DNA of 64,000 nt from Alphaproteobacteria bacterium (GTDB lineage: Bacteria; Pseudomonadota; Alphaproteobacteria; UBA8366): the NCBI GenBank assembly GCA_028281325.1, contig JANQKC010000011.1, positions 1 through 64,000 on the forward strand, read 5' to 3'. A program made the position numbers and the translations under genes. How positions within the stretch are numbered: the stretch's first letter is position 1; each line of letters begins with the position of its first letter. The notes under the pieces were generated by a model. That model was not told the DNA's origin. It made no database searches and saw nothing but the letters and a program-made list of their open reading frames with translations. This document shows positions 9,145 through 17,907 of the stretch, one piece after another.

Positions 9145-10236
9145 ATGAAGATCGAGTCCGTCACCGCCAGCATCCACGAGTTCCCGATATACGTGCCGCT
9201 GATCGATGATCCGATCACGACGCGCAAGCTGGTGGTCTGCAAGGTCGCGGCCGACACCGGGATCGAGGGTTGGGGCATCACCGGGTCCTTCCTGGCGCCG
9301 GCCATCGTCACAGCACTGGAAACCGACCTGCGCGACACGGTGACCGGCTTGGACCCGCGCGACACCGAGGCGATCCACCACCGCGTCTGGAAGAAGCTGA
9401 ACGGCCGCGCCTTCACCGGCGTCATCTCCAACGCGCTGTCGGCCTTCGACATCGCCTGCTGGGACATCGCGGGCAAGACCAGCGGGCAGAGCATCGCGCA
9501 GATGATGGGCGGCTGCCGCGACCATGCGCCGACCTACGTCACCTTCGGCAACCTGCATTATGACCGCGACCAACTGGTCGAATGCGCGTCGATGTTCGCG
9601 CGGCAGGGCGTGCCGCGCCTGAAGATGGAGGCCGCGTGCTCCGGCGGCTGGCAGGAAGACGTGCGCCGCATCCGCGCGGTGCGCGACGCCATCGGCGACG
9701 ACGTGGAGCTGATGATCGACGCCAACTACAAGATGACCGAGATGGAGGCGCGGCACCTGGCGCGCGCGGTAGCCGACTGCAACCTCTCCTGGTTCGAGGA
9801 GCCGGTGCTGCAGAACGACGCCCGCGCCCTGGCCGACCTGCGCCATCACATCGACATCCCGCTCGCCGCCGGGCAGATGGAAGGCAGCCGCTGGCGCTTC
9901 CGCGAGTTCTTCGAGCACCAGTCCCTCGACATCGTGCAGCCGAACGTCATCTACTGCGGCGGCTTCACCGAGGCGCGCAAGGTCGGCCACATGGCGCAGG
10001 CGTATAACCTGCCGATGGCCAACGGCGCGGGCTGGCCGACGCTGAACGTGCACCTGATGGCCGGGCTGATGAACGGTACCTATGTGGAACTGCACCTGGG
10101 CACGACGCATATGGAATCCATCGCCTTCACCGGCGCGCCGGAACCCGAGGACAACAGGATGCCCGTGCCCGACAAACCGGGCATCGGCTTCGAACCGAAC
10201 TGGGACGTGCTGAGGGACGCCAAGGTTTCGGGGTGA
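9145..10236 (+). CDS. mandelate racemase/muconate lactonizing enzyme family protein
   Basis: A 363-aa enolase-superfamily enzyme, which would abstract an alpha proton from a carboxylate using Mg. Metal ligands are Asp192 (MIDAN) and Glu218 (WFEEP). At the third ligand position the usual GE reads AAGQMEG (243-247), with Glu246 two residues later, a variation seen in some subfamilies. Lys160 lies at the expected catalytic strand-2 site. It follows the LLM gene by 47 bases, with GAAAGGAAAA before the ATG. It is probably an acid-sugar dehydratase or an epimerase. The exact reaction is not assignable. Confidence 0.85.
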   Translation: MKIESVTASIHEFPIYVPLIDDPITTRKLVVCKVAADTGIEGWGITGSFLAPAIVTALETDLRDTVTGLDPRDTEAIHHRVWKKLNGRAFTGVISNALSAFDIACWDIAGKTSGQSIAQMMGGCRDHAPTYVTFGNLHYDRDQLVECASMFARQGVPRLKMEAACSGGWQEDVRRIRAVRDAIGDDVELMIDANYKMTEMEARHLARAVADCNLSWFEEPVLQNDARALADLRHHIDIPLAAGQMEGSRWRFREFFEHQSLDIVQPNVIYCGGFTEARKVGHMAQAYNLPMANGAGWPTLNVHLMAGLMNGTYVELHLGTTHMESIAFTGAPEPEDNRMPVPDKPGIGFEPNWDVLRDAKVSG

Positions 10237-10536
10237 ACCGACTGTCGCCGCGCGACGGCCCGGCACCTGCCGTGCGGCCAATATGCTTCGACAGGCTCAG
10301 CATGAGGGTCGTGAGAGGGGTGATTAAAGCATTACCCTCACCCTGAGCTTGTCGAAGGGTCTTCGGGATCGTTGCATGCATAGCAATCCCGGTTCGCTAG
10401 ACGGTAAGCCGAACGGCCGATAGCGCCAGGTGCCAGATCAGCCTGCGGGCGGCGGCACCGAGTTGCCCGTCGCGAGAATTCGCGCAATGCTTCAACGCTT
10501 AAGATTCCCCACCGGACGATCCCCTAGAGGCAAGAC
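10237..10536. other. 300-base intergenic region with an inverted repeat
   Basis: There is no gene here. The region carries the inverted repeat at 10285-10358 (separate entry) and the promoter and leader of the alpha-hydroxy-acid oxidase. No confident promoter hexamers were seen. AGAGG lies shortly before the next ATG. Confidence 0.5.
10285..10358. repeat. REP-like inverted repeat pair
   Basis: Two 25-base arms, 10285-10309 and 10334-10358, are imperfect reverse complements sharing the core CTTCGACA(A/G)GCTCAG. They could form a long hairpin with a 24-base loop in the transcript after the enolase-family gene. The first arm is the reverse complement of the unit at 115-140. It is likely a mobile palindromic element acting as a bidirectional transcript end, and the role is inferred. 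Confidence 0.65.
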
Positions 10537-11712
10537 ATGAACGTCGACGACGCAATCAACCTGGACGACCTGCGCAAACTCGCCAAGAAACGGCTGCCGA
10601 AGGTTATCTACGACTTCATCGAGGGCGGCGTCGACGACGAGAAGGGCTTGGCCGTCAACGAAGATGCCTTCGGGAAGCATCCGCTGATGCCGCGCTACAT
10701 GGTCGACATTTCGACGATCGACCAGCAAACGCCGCTGTTCGGCCGCACCTATTCGCACCCGTTCGGCATCGCCCCCACCGGCGGGATCGGCAATTACCAC
10801 TGGGGCGGTGACCTGATGCTGGCGGCGGCGGCGCGCGACGCCAACATTCCCTTCATCATGTCCGGCGCGGCCACCGCCAAGATGGAGGATTTGGCCGAGG
10901 TCGCGCCCGATCACGGCTGGTATCAGCTCTATACCGCCAGGGACAAATCGATCTCGGAAGACATGATTCGGCGCGCCGCCGACCTCGGCTTCTCGACGCT
11001 CGTGGTCACGGTCGACGTGCCGGTCAGTTCCAACCGCGAGCGCAACCGGCGCAACGGCTTCGGCCGCCCGCTCCGGCTGTCGCTCGCCTCCAAACTCGAC
11101 GCGCTGCGCCGGCCCTTCTGGTTCAAGAACTACATGCGGAACGGCATCGCCCGCATGGCGAATTGGGAGCCCTATGTCGGCCGCGAGGTGAATGCGGAGG
11201 AACTCGCCGAATTCGTCGCCGGGCAGATTCATGGCGTTCTCGATTGGGGCGTCGTCGAACGGTTCCGCGAGCTTTGGCCGCGAACCATGGTGCTGAAGGG
11301 CGTGATGCGGCCGGACGACGCCATCCGGGCGGCGGATGCCGGTATCGACGGGCTGATGGTCTCCAACCACGGGGCGCGGCAACTCGACCGCGCGCCCTCG
11401 CCGATCGACGTGCTGCCCGCCATCGACGCGGCGGTCGGCGACCGCATGACGCTGATGCTGGACGGCGGCGTGCGGCGCGGATCGGACGTGCTGACGGCCT
11501 TTTGCCTCGGCGCGAAATTCATCTTCCTCGGCCGCCCGACGCTGTATGGACTGGTCGCCGGCGGGCAAGCGGGCGCCGCCAAGGCCATGTCGATCCTGCA
11601 ACGCGAGATCGAGCTGAACATGGCCCAGATCGGCTGCACCGAAATCGCGCAACTCGGGCCGGATTTCCTATATCAAGACCCGGACGAATTGCGCCGCAAC
11701 CGGATCAGATAA
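10537..11712 (+). CDS. FMN-dependent alpha-hydroxy-acid oxidase/dehydrogenase
   Basis: A 391-aa member of the L-lactate dehydrogenase (LldD)/glycolate oxidase/mandelate dehydrogenase family, oxidising an L-2-hydroxy acid to the 2-keto acid via FMN. The catalytic segment SNHGARQLDR (276-285) gives base His278 and substrate-binding Arg281. Lys254 (MVLKGV) and the FMN phosphate segment DGGVRRGSDVLTAFCLGA fit the fold. SNHGA and QLDRAPS differ slightly from the common SNHGG and QLDGAPA, which hints at a non-lactate substrate. It stands behind the repeat region, so it may be transcribed separately. Confidence 0.92.
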   Translation: MNVDDAINLDDLRKLAKKRLPKVIYDFIEGGVDDEKGLAVNEDAFGKHPLMPRYMVDISTIDQQTPLFGRTYSHPFGIAPTGGIGNYHWGGDLMLAAAARDANIPFIMSGAATAKMEDLAEVAPDHGWYQLYTARDKSISEDMIRRAADLGFSTLVVTVDVPVSSNRERNRRNGFGRPLRLSLASKLDALRRPFWFKNYMRNGIARMANWEPYVGREVNAEELAEFVAGQIHGVLDWGVVERFRELWPRTMVLKGVMRPDDAIRAADAGIDGLMVSNHGARQLDRAPSPIDVLPAIDAAVGDRMTLMLDGGVRRGSDVLTAFCLGAKFIFLGRPTLYGLVAGGQAGAAKAMSILQREIELNMAQIGCTEIAQLGPDFLYQDPDELRRNRIR

Positions 11713-11790
11713 CGGTAGTTAGATATTGGCTATGTTGGGCGATGGTAAAATCCAGCCCCACATTGGCCTTGAGTCTTCTCAGTGCGGTCT

Positions 11791-12870
11791 TCAAACAATC
11801 AATGGATTCGTATCCCAAACATCAAAGTTTCGAGCAGCGTCGAAAATTCGTATTCCTCTCAAGTTTTCCGGCACTTTGATTTTCGGGACATAGAAATCTC
11901 TAACGTCGCAACCAGTAAGTTCAATCTTAAAATGCTGATTAACCAAAGACGAAAGTCTCCCGGATTCATTTAACAGCATGAACGGTCCGAACCGAGAACA
12001 AAACAATGCTAAGTTGGCTGTCACCGCAAACAGGCAATTTGTAAGACTCGCTTGCGAAAACTGCTCCTCGCGGTCGTGCTTGGTCTTGTTATACGCGTCG
12101 TACCACTGAATTGATCTTGTAGGGTTGGCATTGTCCCAATTCGAAAAGGGACAAAAAGGCTCCGGCATGTCGTACGGTTTGAGAGTGAACTGGAACTCCC
12201 GAAGGTAGAGCTTTGGAGCCAATTTTACGTAGTCAGTTGTAGTTAGATGACGACCTACAGCATTTCGATAGTTCGCCAGTGTTAAGAGCCTCCTCCATTG
12301 ATTCTCAACTTCTGTACAAGCAAGGATAAGTAGCTCTCTTGATTTATGCCCGTAGCTGGCAAGTCCACCCTGAGATGGTTCGATATAGAGTAAAAGTTCA
12401 TCGAGGCGCTCTAATAAAAGCCGCAGTGCTTGTCCGGCAGATGAAAATTCCTTCTCTGAGTTGCCAATCGCCTGGAGAAAATGATCATCGAAGTAGAGTC
12501 CGGGCCGCCAAACAGCCGAGACCGTTGCACCCACATCAAGGGATGTTTCAGATACTTCTTGTGCGCCAAACTCTCTTTCCACCCAATCGCGGAGTTCACC
12601 TTCGATTTCTTGGACAATTGCCATTCTTGGGTGAAGGGTCCAAAACCCCGCGTCCCATCCGTACAAATGGACGAAATGAGTATTTGTCACATATGCAAAA
12701 CCTCTCGGATGGGTCTCGTGCACCTGCTCCGACCAGATTCGATTGTTAGTCTTCGTATTTCGATAGGTCAGCGCTTTCATCAACAAATCTTCCCGTGCCC
12801 TCGATGAACCACCATGGTCGAATCTATCGCACGGCCAACCTATTCGCAGCATCGAAATTAGATCGAACAA
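11791..12870 (-). CDS. uncharacterised AT-rich protein, 359 aa
   Basis: No family is recognised with confidence. The protein looks soluble and contains WYDAYNKTKHDREEQF near residue 265, a YNKxKHxR segment reminiscent of HEPN-like helical proteins, and a C-terminal RIFDAARNFDVWDTNPLIV. The TTG start at 12870 is supported by GGAGGAG seven bases upstream. The next ATG is too far from it. Codon use and composition are AT-richer than both neighbours, suggesting acquisition. It converges on the oxidase gene and is divergent from the monooxygenase. Confidence 0.7.
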   Translation of the reverse strand: MFDLISMLRIGWPCDRFDHGGSSRAREDLLMKALTYRNTKTNNRIWSEQVHETHPRGFAYVTNTHFVHLYGWDAGFWTLHPRMAIVQEIEGELRDWVEREFGAQEVSETSLDVGATVSAVWRPGLYFDDHFLQAIGNSEKEFSSAGQALRLLLERLDELLLYIEPSQGGLASYGHKSRELLILACTEVENQWRRLLTLANYRNAVGRHLTTTDYVKLAPKLYLREFQFTLKPYDMPEPFCPFSNWDNANPTRSIQWYDAYNKTKHDREEQFSQASLTNCLFAVTANLALFCSRFGPFMLLNESGRLSSLVNQHFKIELTGCDVRDFYVPKIKVPENLRGIRIFDAARNFDVWDTNPLIV

Positions 12871-12978
12871 CTACAGTCTCCTCCTCGGAGGGCATTTCAC
12901 AAATACCGGCGAATTGGGTAGCTTATCGGTCACAGCGCCGGCGGCACGGTCCGGCACGCAGCCGTTAGGAAAGAATGC

Positions 12979-14613
12979 ATGTCGGATCAGCCAGAGGCAT
13001 CTTCATCGGTCGACGCGGTCATCGTGGGCGCCGGATTCTCGGGCCTCTACCTCCTCCACCGCTTCCGGCAACTGGGCCTGTCCACCCGCGTGTTCGAGCG
13101 CGGCGGCGATGTCGGCGGCACCTGGTACTGGAACCGTTATCCCGGTGCGCGCTGCGACGTCGAGAGCATGCAGTATTCCTACTCCTTTGACGAGGACCTG
13201 CAGCAGGACTGGACGTGGAGCGAGAAATTCTCGCCGCAGCCGCAAATCCTGGCCTATATCGGGCATGTCGCCGACCGGTTCGACCTGCGGAAGGACATCG
13301 ACTTCGACGTCGAGGTAACCGCCGCCCATTATGATGAGGGCGCGCGCCGCTGGACGGTCGAGACGGAGTCCGGCGAGCGCGTCTCGGCGCAGTTCTTCAT
13401 CATGGCGACCGGCTGTATCTCGACCGCGCAGATTCCGACGCTGGACGGTTTCGACGCGTACACGGGCCGGACCTTTCATACCGGCAACTGGCCGCATGAG
13501 AAGGTCGACTTCGCCGGGGAACGGATCGCGGTGATCGGCACCGGGTCGTCCGGCATCCAGGTGATTCCGGTCCTGGCGGAGGAAGCCGCGCATGTAACCG
13601 TCTTCCAGCGCACGCCGAACTATTCGCTGCCGTCGCGCAATGTCCCGATGACCGAGGAATACGAGCGATCCTGGAAGGACGTCTACGCCGAGCGGCGTGA
13701 GGAAATGCGCTATTCCGGCCACGGCAGCCTGAAGGACCTCAACGACAAGCCGGCGCTCTCGGTCAGCGAGGAAGAACGCCAGGCGGTGTTCGAGGACCGA
13801 TGGGAGACCGGCGGACCGGCGATGCTCGGTGCGTTCAACGACATCCTGACCAGCCAGGAAGCGAACGATACCGCCGCCGAATTCGTGCGCAACCAGATCC
13901 GGCGCATCGTGAAGGACCCGGTGACCGCCGAACTGCTGGCGCCGAAGACCTATCCCATCGGCACCAAACGCATCTGCATCGATAGCGGGTATTTCGAGAC
14001 CTATAACCGCGATAATGTAGATCTGGTCGATATCAGCACCGCGCCGATCGAGCGGATGACGCCGGACGGCCTCGTCGCCAACGGCACGGAATACGCCTTC
14101 GACAGCATCGTCTTCGCGACCGGGTTCGACGCGATGACGGGCACGTTGTTCAACGTGGACATCCGGGGCCGCGGCGATACGGCGCTCAGGGAGAAATGGT
14201 ACGCCGGCCCCCGCACCTATCTCGGCCTGATGTCGGAGGCCTTCCCGAATATGTACATGATCACCGGGCCGGGCAGCCCCTCGGTCAAGAGCAACATGGT
14301 GATGTCCATCGAACAGCATGTCGACTTCGTGATCGACAGCATCGTCCACATGCGGGAACACGGGTTCGACCTGATGGAGCCGACCGTGGAGGCGGAGGAC
14401 GACTGGGTCGATCACGTCCAGGAAGCCGCGAACAAGACGCTCTTCCCGCGCGCCAACTCCTGGTATATGGGCGCGAACATCCCCGGCAAGCCGCGCCTGT
14501 TCATGCCGTATATCGGCGGCGTCGGCGTCTACCGACGTATTTGCGAGGATATCGTCGAGAACGGCTACAAGGGCTTCCGCTTCGAGGCGAAAGCCGCCGC
14601 CGCCGCGGAATGA
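12979..14613 (+). CDS. flavin-containing/Baeyer-Villiger-type monooxygenase
   Basis: A 544-aa class B flavoprotein of the cyclohexanone/phenylacetone monooxygenase group, inserting one oxygen into ketones using NADPH. The FAD motif is GAGFSG (17-22), the second nucleotide motif GTGSSG (187-192), and the BVMO fingerprint region reads GRTFHTGNWPHE with FHTGNWP at 166-172. ATGFDAMTG appears late, as in the family, and length is standard. GTTAGGAAAG precedes the ATG. No substrate is evident. Neighbouring operons do not obviously feed it. Confidence 0.9.
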   Translation: MSDQPEASSSVDAVIVGAGFSGLYLLHRFRQLGLSTRVFERGGDVGGTWYWNRYPGARCDVESMQYSYSFDEDLQQDWTWSEKFSPQPQILAYIGHVADRFDLRKDIDFDVEVTAAHYDEGARRWTVETESGERVSAQFFIMATGCISTAQIPTLDGFDAYTGRTFHTGNWPHEKVDFAGERIAVIGTGSSGIQVIPVLAEEAAHVTVFQRTPNYSLPSRNVPMTEEYERSWKDVYAERREEMRYSGHGSLKDLNDKPALSVSEEERQAVFEDRWETGGPAMLGAFNDILTSQEANDTAAEFVRNQIRRIVKDPVTAELLAPKTYPIGTKRICIDSGYFETYNRDNVDLVDISTAPIERMTPDGLVANGTEYAFDSIVFATGFDAMTGTLFNVDIRGRGDTALREKWYAGPRTYLGLMSEAFPNMYMITGPGSPSVKSNMVMSIEQHVDFVIDSIVHMREHGFDLMEPTVEAEDDWVDHVQEAANKTLFPRANSWYMGANIPGKPRLFMPYIGGVGVYRRICEDIVENGYKGFRFEAKAAAAAE

Positions 14614-14674
14614 GCGCCAGTTAGTCCGCCAGCCTTCCCGATTCCCCACCCGTGGGCCAACCAGCCCGGATAGA

Positions 14675-15592
14675 CTAACGGCCCCAGCGGAGCGAGACGG
14701 GAGTCAGCGGCTTCGCCAGATCCAAGAGTTGCCCGCGACTGTCGTCGTCCAGCCGCGGAAAGGGATGCCGGACGAAGTCGGACTTGATAACGCCGCCCGC
14801 CATCATCACCGCCTTGCACGCCCGCAACCCGCATTGCCGGTTCTCGAAATTGATCAGCGGCAGGATGGCCGCGTACCGGGCGGCGGCCTTGTCGTGCCGC
14901 CCTGCCCTGTGATCCTCAAGAACCGGCTTGATGAGGTCCGGCAACAACGCGCTCGGCATCGTCCCCGTCGCCCCGGCGTTCAGGTCCGCCATCAAGGTAA
15001 TCGATTCCTCGCCGTCGAACGGCCCGACGATCGCGTCGCCGCCGGCCTCGATCAGCGCGCGAAGCTTGGACGCCGCGGCCGGCGTCTCGATCTTGAAATA
15101 AGAAACCTGTTCGATGTCCTTGGCGAGCCGTACCAGCAAGTCGACGCTCAGGGTGACGCCGCTCAACGGGGCGTCCTGGATCATGACGGGAATGCCGGCG
15201 GCGTCGGCGACCGCCGCCAGATGCTCATACGTCCCCTGGTCCGATGCCTGCAGCGACGCGCCATGATAGGGCGGCATCATCATGATCAACCGCGCCCCTC
15301 TTTCGGCGGCGCTTCGGGCCCGGTCCATGGCGATCTGCGTGGAATAGTGCGAACAGGTGACAATGACCGGCACCCGGTCGCCCACATGCTCCAGGCAGAG
15401 CGTCAACAGGCCGCTGCGTTCCGCATCGCTGAGGGAAAACTGCTCCGAGTAGTTCGCGAGGATGCAAATGCCGTCGACGCCTTGATCGACCATGCAATCG
15501 AGGACGCGTTTTTGACCGTCCCAATCGATTGCGCCGTCCTCGGTGAAGGGCGTGGGCGCGATCGGGAATACGCCGCGATATGGCTCCGTCAT
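14675..15592 (-). CDS. dihydrodipicolinate synthase family aldolase/dehydratase
   Basis: A 305-aa TIM-barrel class I lyase of the DapA/NAL superfamily. Lys167 (YFKIETP) is the Schiff-base lysine. The proton-relay tyrosine of true DapA (in YNVP) is replaced: the segment reads MIQDAP, with Gln139 at that position. A lysine-biosynthesis role is therefore unlikely, and a 2-keto-3-deoxy sugar acid aldolase or dehydratase is more plausible. It is the last gene of a four-gene minus-strand operon behind a rhamnonate-dehydratase-like enzyme, which would make exactly such a substrate. Confidence 0.87.
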   Translation of the reverse strand: MTEPYRGVFPIAPTPFTEDGAIDWDGQKRVLDCMVDQGVDGICILANYSEQFSLSDAERSGLLTLCLEHVGDRVPVIVTCSHYSTQIAMDRARSAAERGARLIMMMPPYHGASLQASDQGTYEHLAAVADAAGIPVMIQDAPLSGVTLSVDLLVRLAKDIEQVSYFKIETPAAASKLRALIEAGGDAIVGPFDGEESITLMADLNAGATGTMPSALLPDLIKPVLEDHRAGRHDKAAARYAAILPLINFENRQCGLRACKAVMMAGGVIKSDFVRHPFPRLDDDSRGQLLDLAKPLTPVSLRWGR

Positions 15593-15636
15593 GTCATCGC
15601 CTTTCTCAACTCCTGAAATCGCCGCCTCGGGCCGCC

Positions 15637-16809
15637 CTATTCGATGATCGTGAAATCGTCCAAATACCTGTCGGAAATGGTCAACCCAAGCCCCGGGACC
15701 GTATCGGACAGATCGATGAACCCGGCTTCCGGCTCCGGGTCGCCGTCGAAAATGTAATAGAAAAGCTCGTTCCCGACCTCGACGTCATGAACCGGGAAGA
15801 ACTCGGAAATCGGGCAGTTCAGGTTGGCCATCGTCAGATGATAGTTGTGCATCTGCCCCGCGTGAGGAACCACCGGCACCTGATACGCCTCGGCCAATGC
15901 GTTGATCTTCTGCGCGGCAGTGATGCCGCCGACCCGGTTGGTATCGTACTGGATCACGCCGACCGCCTTGGCATCCAGCAACTGTTTGAAGCCGAACAGC
16001 GTGAACTCATGCTCGCCGCCCGAGATCGGGATCAATCCCGTCGCGTTCAGTTCGGCATAGCCCGCGATATCGTCGGCGATCACCGGCTCCTCCAGCCAGC
16101 GCGGGCGAAACGGCGCGAGCAAAGGCAGCATCCGTTTCGTGTAGTCCAAATTCCAGCCCATGTAGCACTCGAGCATCAGGTCGGTGTCGTCGCCGATGAC
16201 CTCGCGGATCGCCGCGACCCGGTCCACATTCTCCCGCATCCCCTGCGGACCGTCCTTCGGTCCCCAGCCGAAGCGCATCTTGAACATGGAGAAACCCTGG
16301 TCGACGTATGATTGCGCCTCGCGCTGCATCTCCTCGATGGGGGCCGAATAGAGTTTCGAGGCGTAGACCGGGATCTTCTCCTTCGTGCGGCCGCCCAGCA
16401 GCTTGAAGACCGGCTGGCCGGCCGCCTTGCCCAGGATGTCCCAGATGGCGATGTCGATGGCGGAGATCGCCACCATGCCGACGCCCTTTCGGCCCCAGGC
16501 ATGGCTCGAACGGTACAGCCGCTGCCAGATGTATTCGTAATCCCAGGGGTCCTGCCCGACGACCAGGGGGGCCATATAGGTGTCGATGATCGATTTGGCG
16601 ATCCGGGGCGCGAGCGCCGCGTTCCCGATCCCGACGAGCCCCGCATCCGTCTCGATCTCGCAGGTCATCCAGCCATGGAAGCGGAACGACCCCATCGCGT
16701 CGCCGCGGTCGTAGAGCGCGTCCATCGCATTCGTACAGAAATTGGCCGATGGCGGAACGGTCTTGCCGGTCCATTCCCAAACGCGTGTCCGGATCGCGGT
16801 GATTTTCAT
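15637..16809 (-). CDS. L-rhamnonate dehydratase-like enolase-superfamily enzyme
   Basis: A 390-aa acid-sugar dehydratase candidate. It has [26 protein letters not shown] and [17 protein letters not shown], giving likely Mg ligands Glu214, Glu240 and Glu266. His316 ([12 protein letters not shown]) is the candidate general acid/base, and Lys177 (FKMRF) lies on strand 2. AYGRKG-like and GYAELN-type segments recall RhmD, which converts L-rhamnonate to 2-keto-3-deoxy-L-rhamnonate. The gene sits between pdxA-like and dapA-like genes in one operon, supporting sugar-acid catabolism. The exact sugar is not determined. Confidence 0.87.
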   Translation of the reverse strand: MKITAIRTRVWEWTGKTVPPSANFCTNAMDALYDRGDAMGSFRFHGWMTCEIETDAGLVGIGNAALAPRIAKSIIDTYMAPLVVGQDPWDYEYIWQRLYRSSHAWGRKGVGMVAISAIDIAIWDILGKAAGQPVFKLLGGRTKEKIPVYASKLYSAPIEEMQREAQSYVDQGFSMFKMRFGWGPKDGPQGMRENVDRVAAIREVIGDDTDLMLECYMGWNLDYTKRMLPLLAPFRPRWLEEPVIADDIAGYAELNATGLIPISGGEHEFTLFGFKQLLDAKAVGVIQYDTNRVGGITAAQKINALAEAYQVPVVPHAGQMHNYHLTMANLNCPISEFFPVHDVEVGNELFYYIFDGDPEPEAGFIDLSDTVPGLGLTISDRYLDDFTIIE

Positions 16810-16836
16810 CCGATCAATCCCATGATCTAGCCCGCC

Positions 16837-17862
16837 TCAAGCGGCGGGAGAAGCGGCCTGTTCCGAGCGGTATCGGGCGCCCATCCGGCACAACACGTCG
16901 AACGCCTTGCGCGTCGCCCCGACATTCGCGGTTCCCTGGCCCGCGATATCGAAGGCCGTACCGTGGGCCGGGGTCGCCACCGGAATGGGCAAACCGGCGG
17001 CGATCGTGACGCCGCTTTCGAACCCCATCAGCTTCATCGCGATCTGACCCTGGTCGTGATACATGGTGACCACGGCATCCAAGAGGCCGTCGCGGCCCTT
17101 TAGAAAAACCGTGTCCGACGGCCAAGGCCCGTCCACATCGATCTGCAGTGCCCGCGCCTGCTCGATCGCCGGCGTCAGGATATCGATTTCCTCGGTTCCG
17201 AAGTTACCGTCGTCGCCCGCGTGCGGGTTGAGCGCCGCAAGACCGATGCGCGGCCGGGACACGCCCATCGAGAGAAGGGTTCCGTGCGCCAGCCGGATCG
17301 CGTCTATCACGCCGGCCACATCGATTCGATCCGCGACCTCCCGCAGGGCGATATGGCTGGTGACCCGCGTCGTGATGAGGTCGTCGAGCATGTTGATCTC
17401 GGAGTGATAGCCCGGGAATTCGAGATACTGCGCGATGTAGCGGTGCTCATCCTCGACGCCCATGCCGGCAAGATGCAACGACGCTTTGTTGAACGGTCCG
17501 AAGAGGATCGCGTCCGTATGACCCGCCACGGTCAGGTCGATGGCGCGGTCCAGCCCCCGCAGGCTTGTCCGCCCCCCGGCCTCGCTGACCGTTGCAAGTT
17601 GGATTTCCTCCGGCTGAATCGTCGACAAGGGACAGAGCGGAAACCCCTCGGTCCCCCACCATCCTTCGGGACGGTCCGGATCGACCTCCCGAACCAGCCA
17701 GTCCGTTCTCGCTTGGCGCTGGCCCTGGTCGAAAACATGCCGGTCGCCAACCAGGACGATATCCGCCCGATCCGAAACGTCGGGCTGCGCCAGCAATTTG
17801 GCGATCAGTTCCGGGCCGATCCCGGCGGGATCGCCGTGTATGACGGCAATGCGCGGTTTCAT
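16837..17862 (-). CDS. PdxA-family 4-phospho acid-sugar dehydrogenase
   Basis: A 341-aa member of the 4-hydroxythreonine-4-phosphate dehydrogenase family, of the PdxA2 kind often found in catabolic clusters. Metal ligands are His170 (TSHIALR), His214 (NPHAGDDGNFG) and His269 (MYHDQGQ). The N-terminus HGDPAGIGPELIAK is family-typical. GGGAGG five bases upstream selects the ATG at 17862 over a GTG at 17877. PdxA2 proteins usually pair with a DUF1537 kinase to degrade four-carbon acid sugars. No such kinase is in the window, which leaves its substrate open. Confidence 0.88.
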   Translation of the reverse strand: MKPRIAVIHGDPAGIGPELIAKLLAQPDVSDRADIVLVGDRHVFDQGQRQARTDWLVREVDPDRPEGWWGTEGFPLCPLSTIQPEEIQLATVSEAGGRTSLRGLDRAIDLTVAGHTDAILFGPFNKASLHLAGMGVEDEHRYIAQYLEFPGYHSEINMLDDLITTRVTSHIALREVADRIDVAGVIDAIRLAHGTLLSMGVSRPRIGLAALNPHAGDDGNFGTEEIDILTPAIEQARALQIDVDGPWPSDTVFLKGRDGLLDAVVTMYHDQGQIAMKLMGFESGVTIAAGLPIPVATPAHGTAFDIAGQGTANVGATRKAFDVLCRMGARYRSEQAASPAA

Positions 17863-17907
17863 CCTAACCTCCCGCACCGTGTGTATATGAACCGGCCATC
17901 CGTCGTC

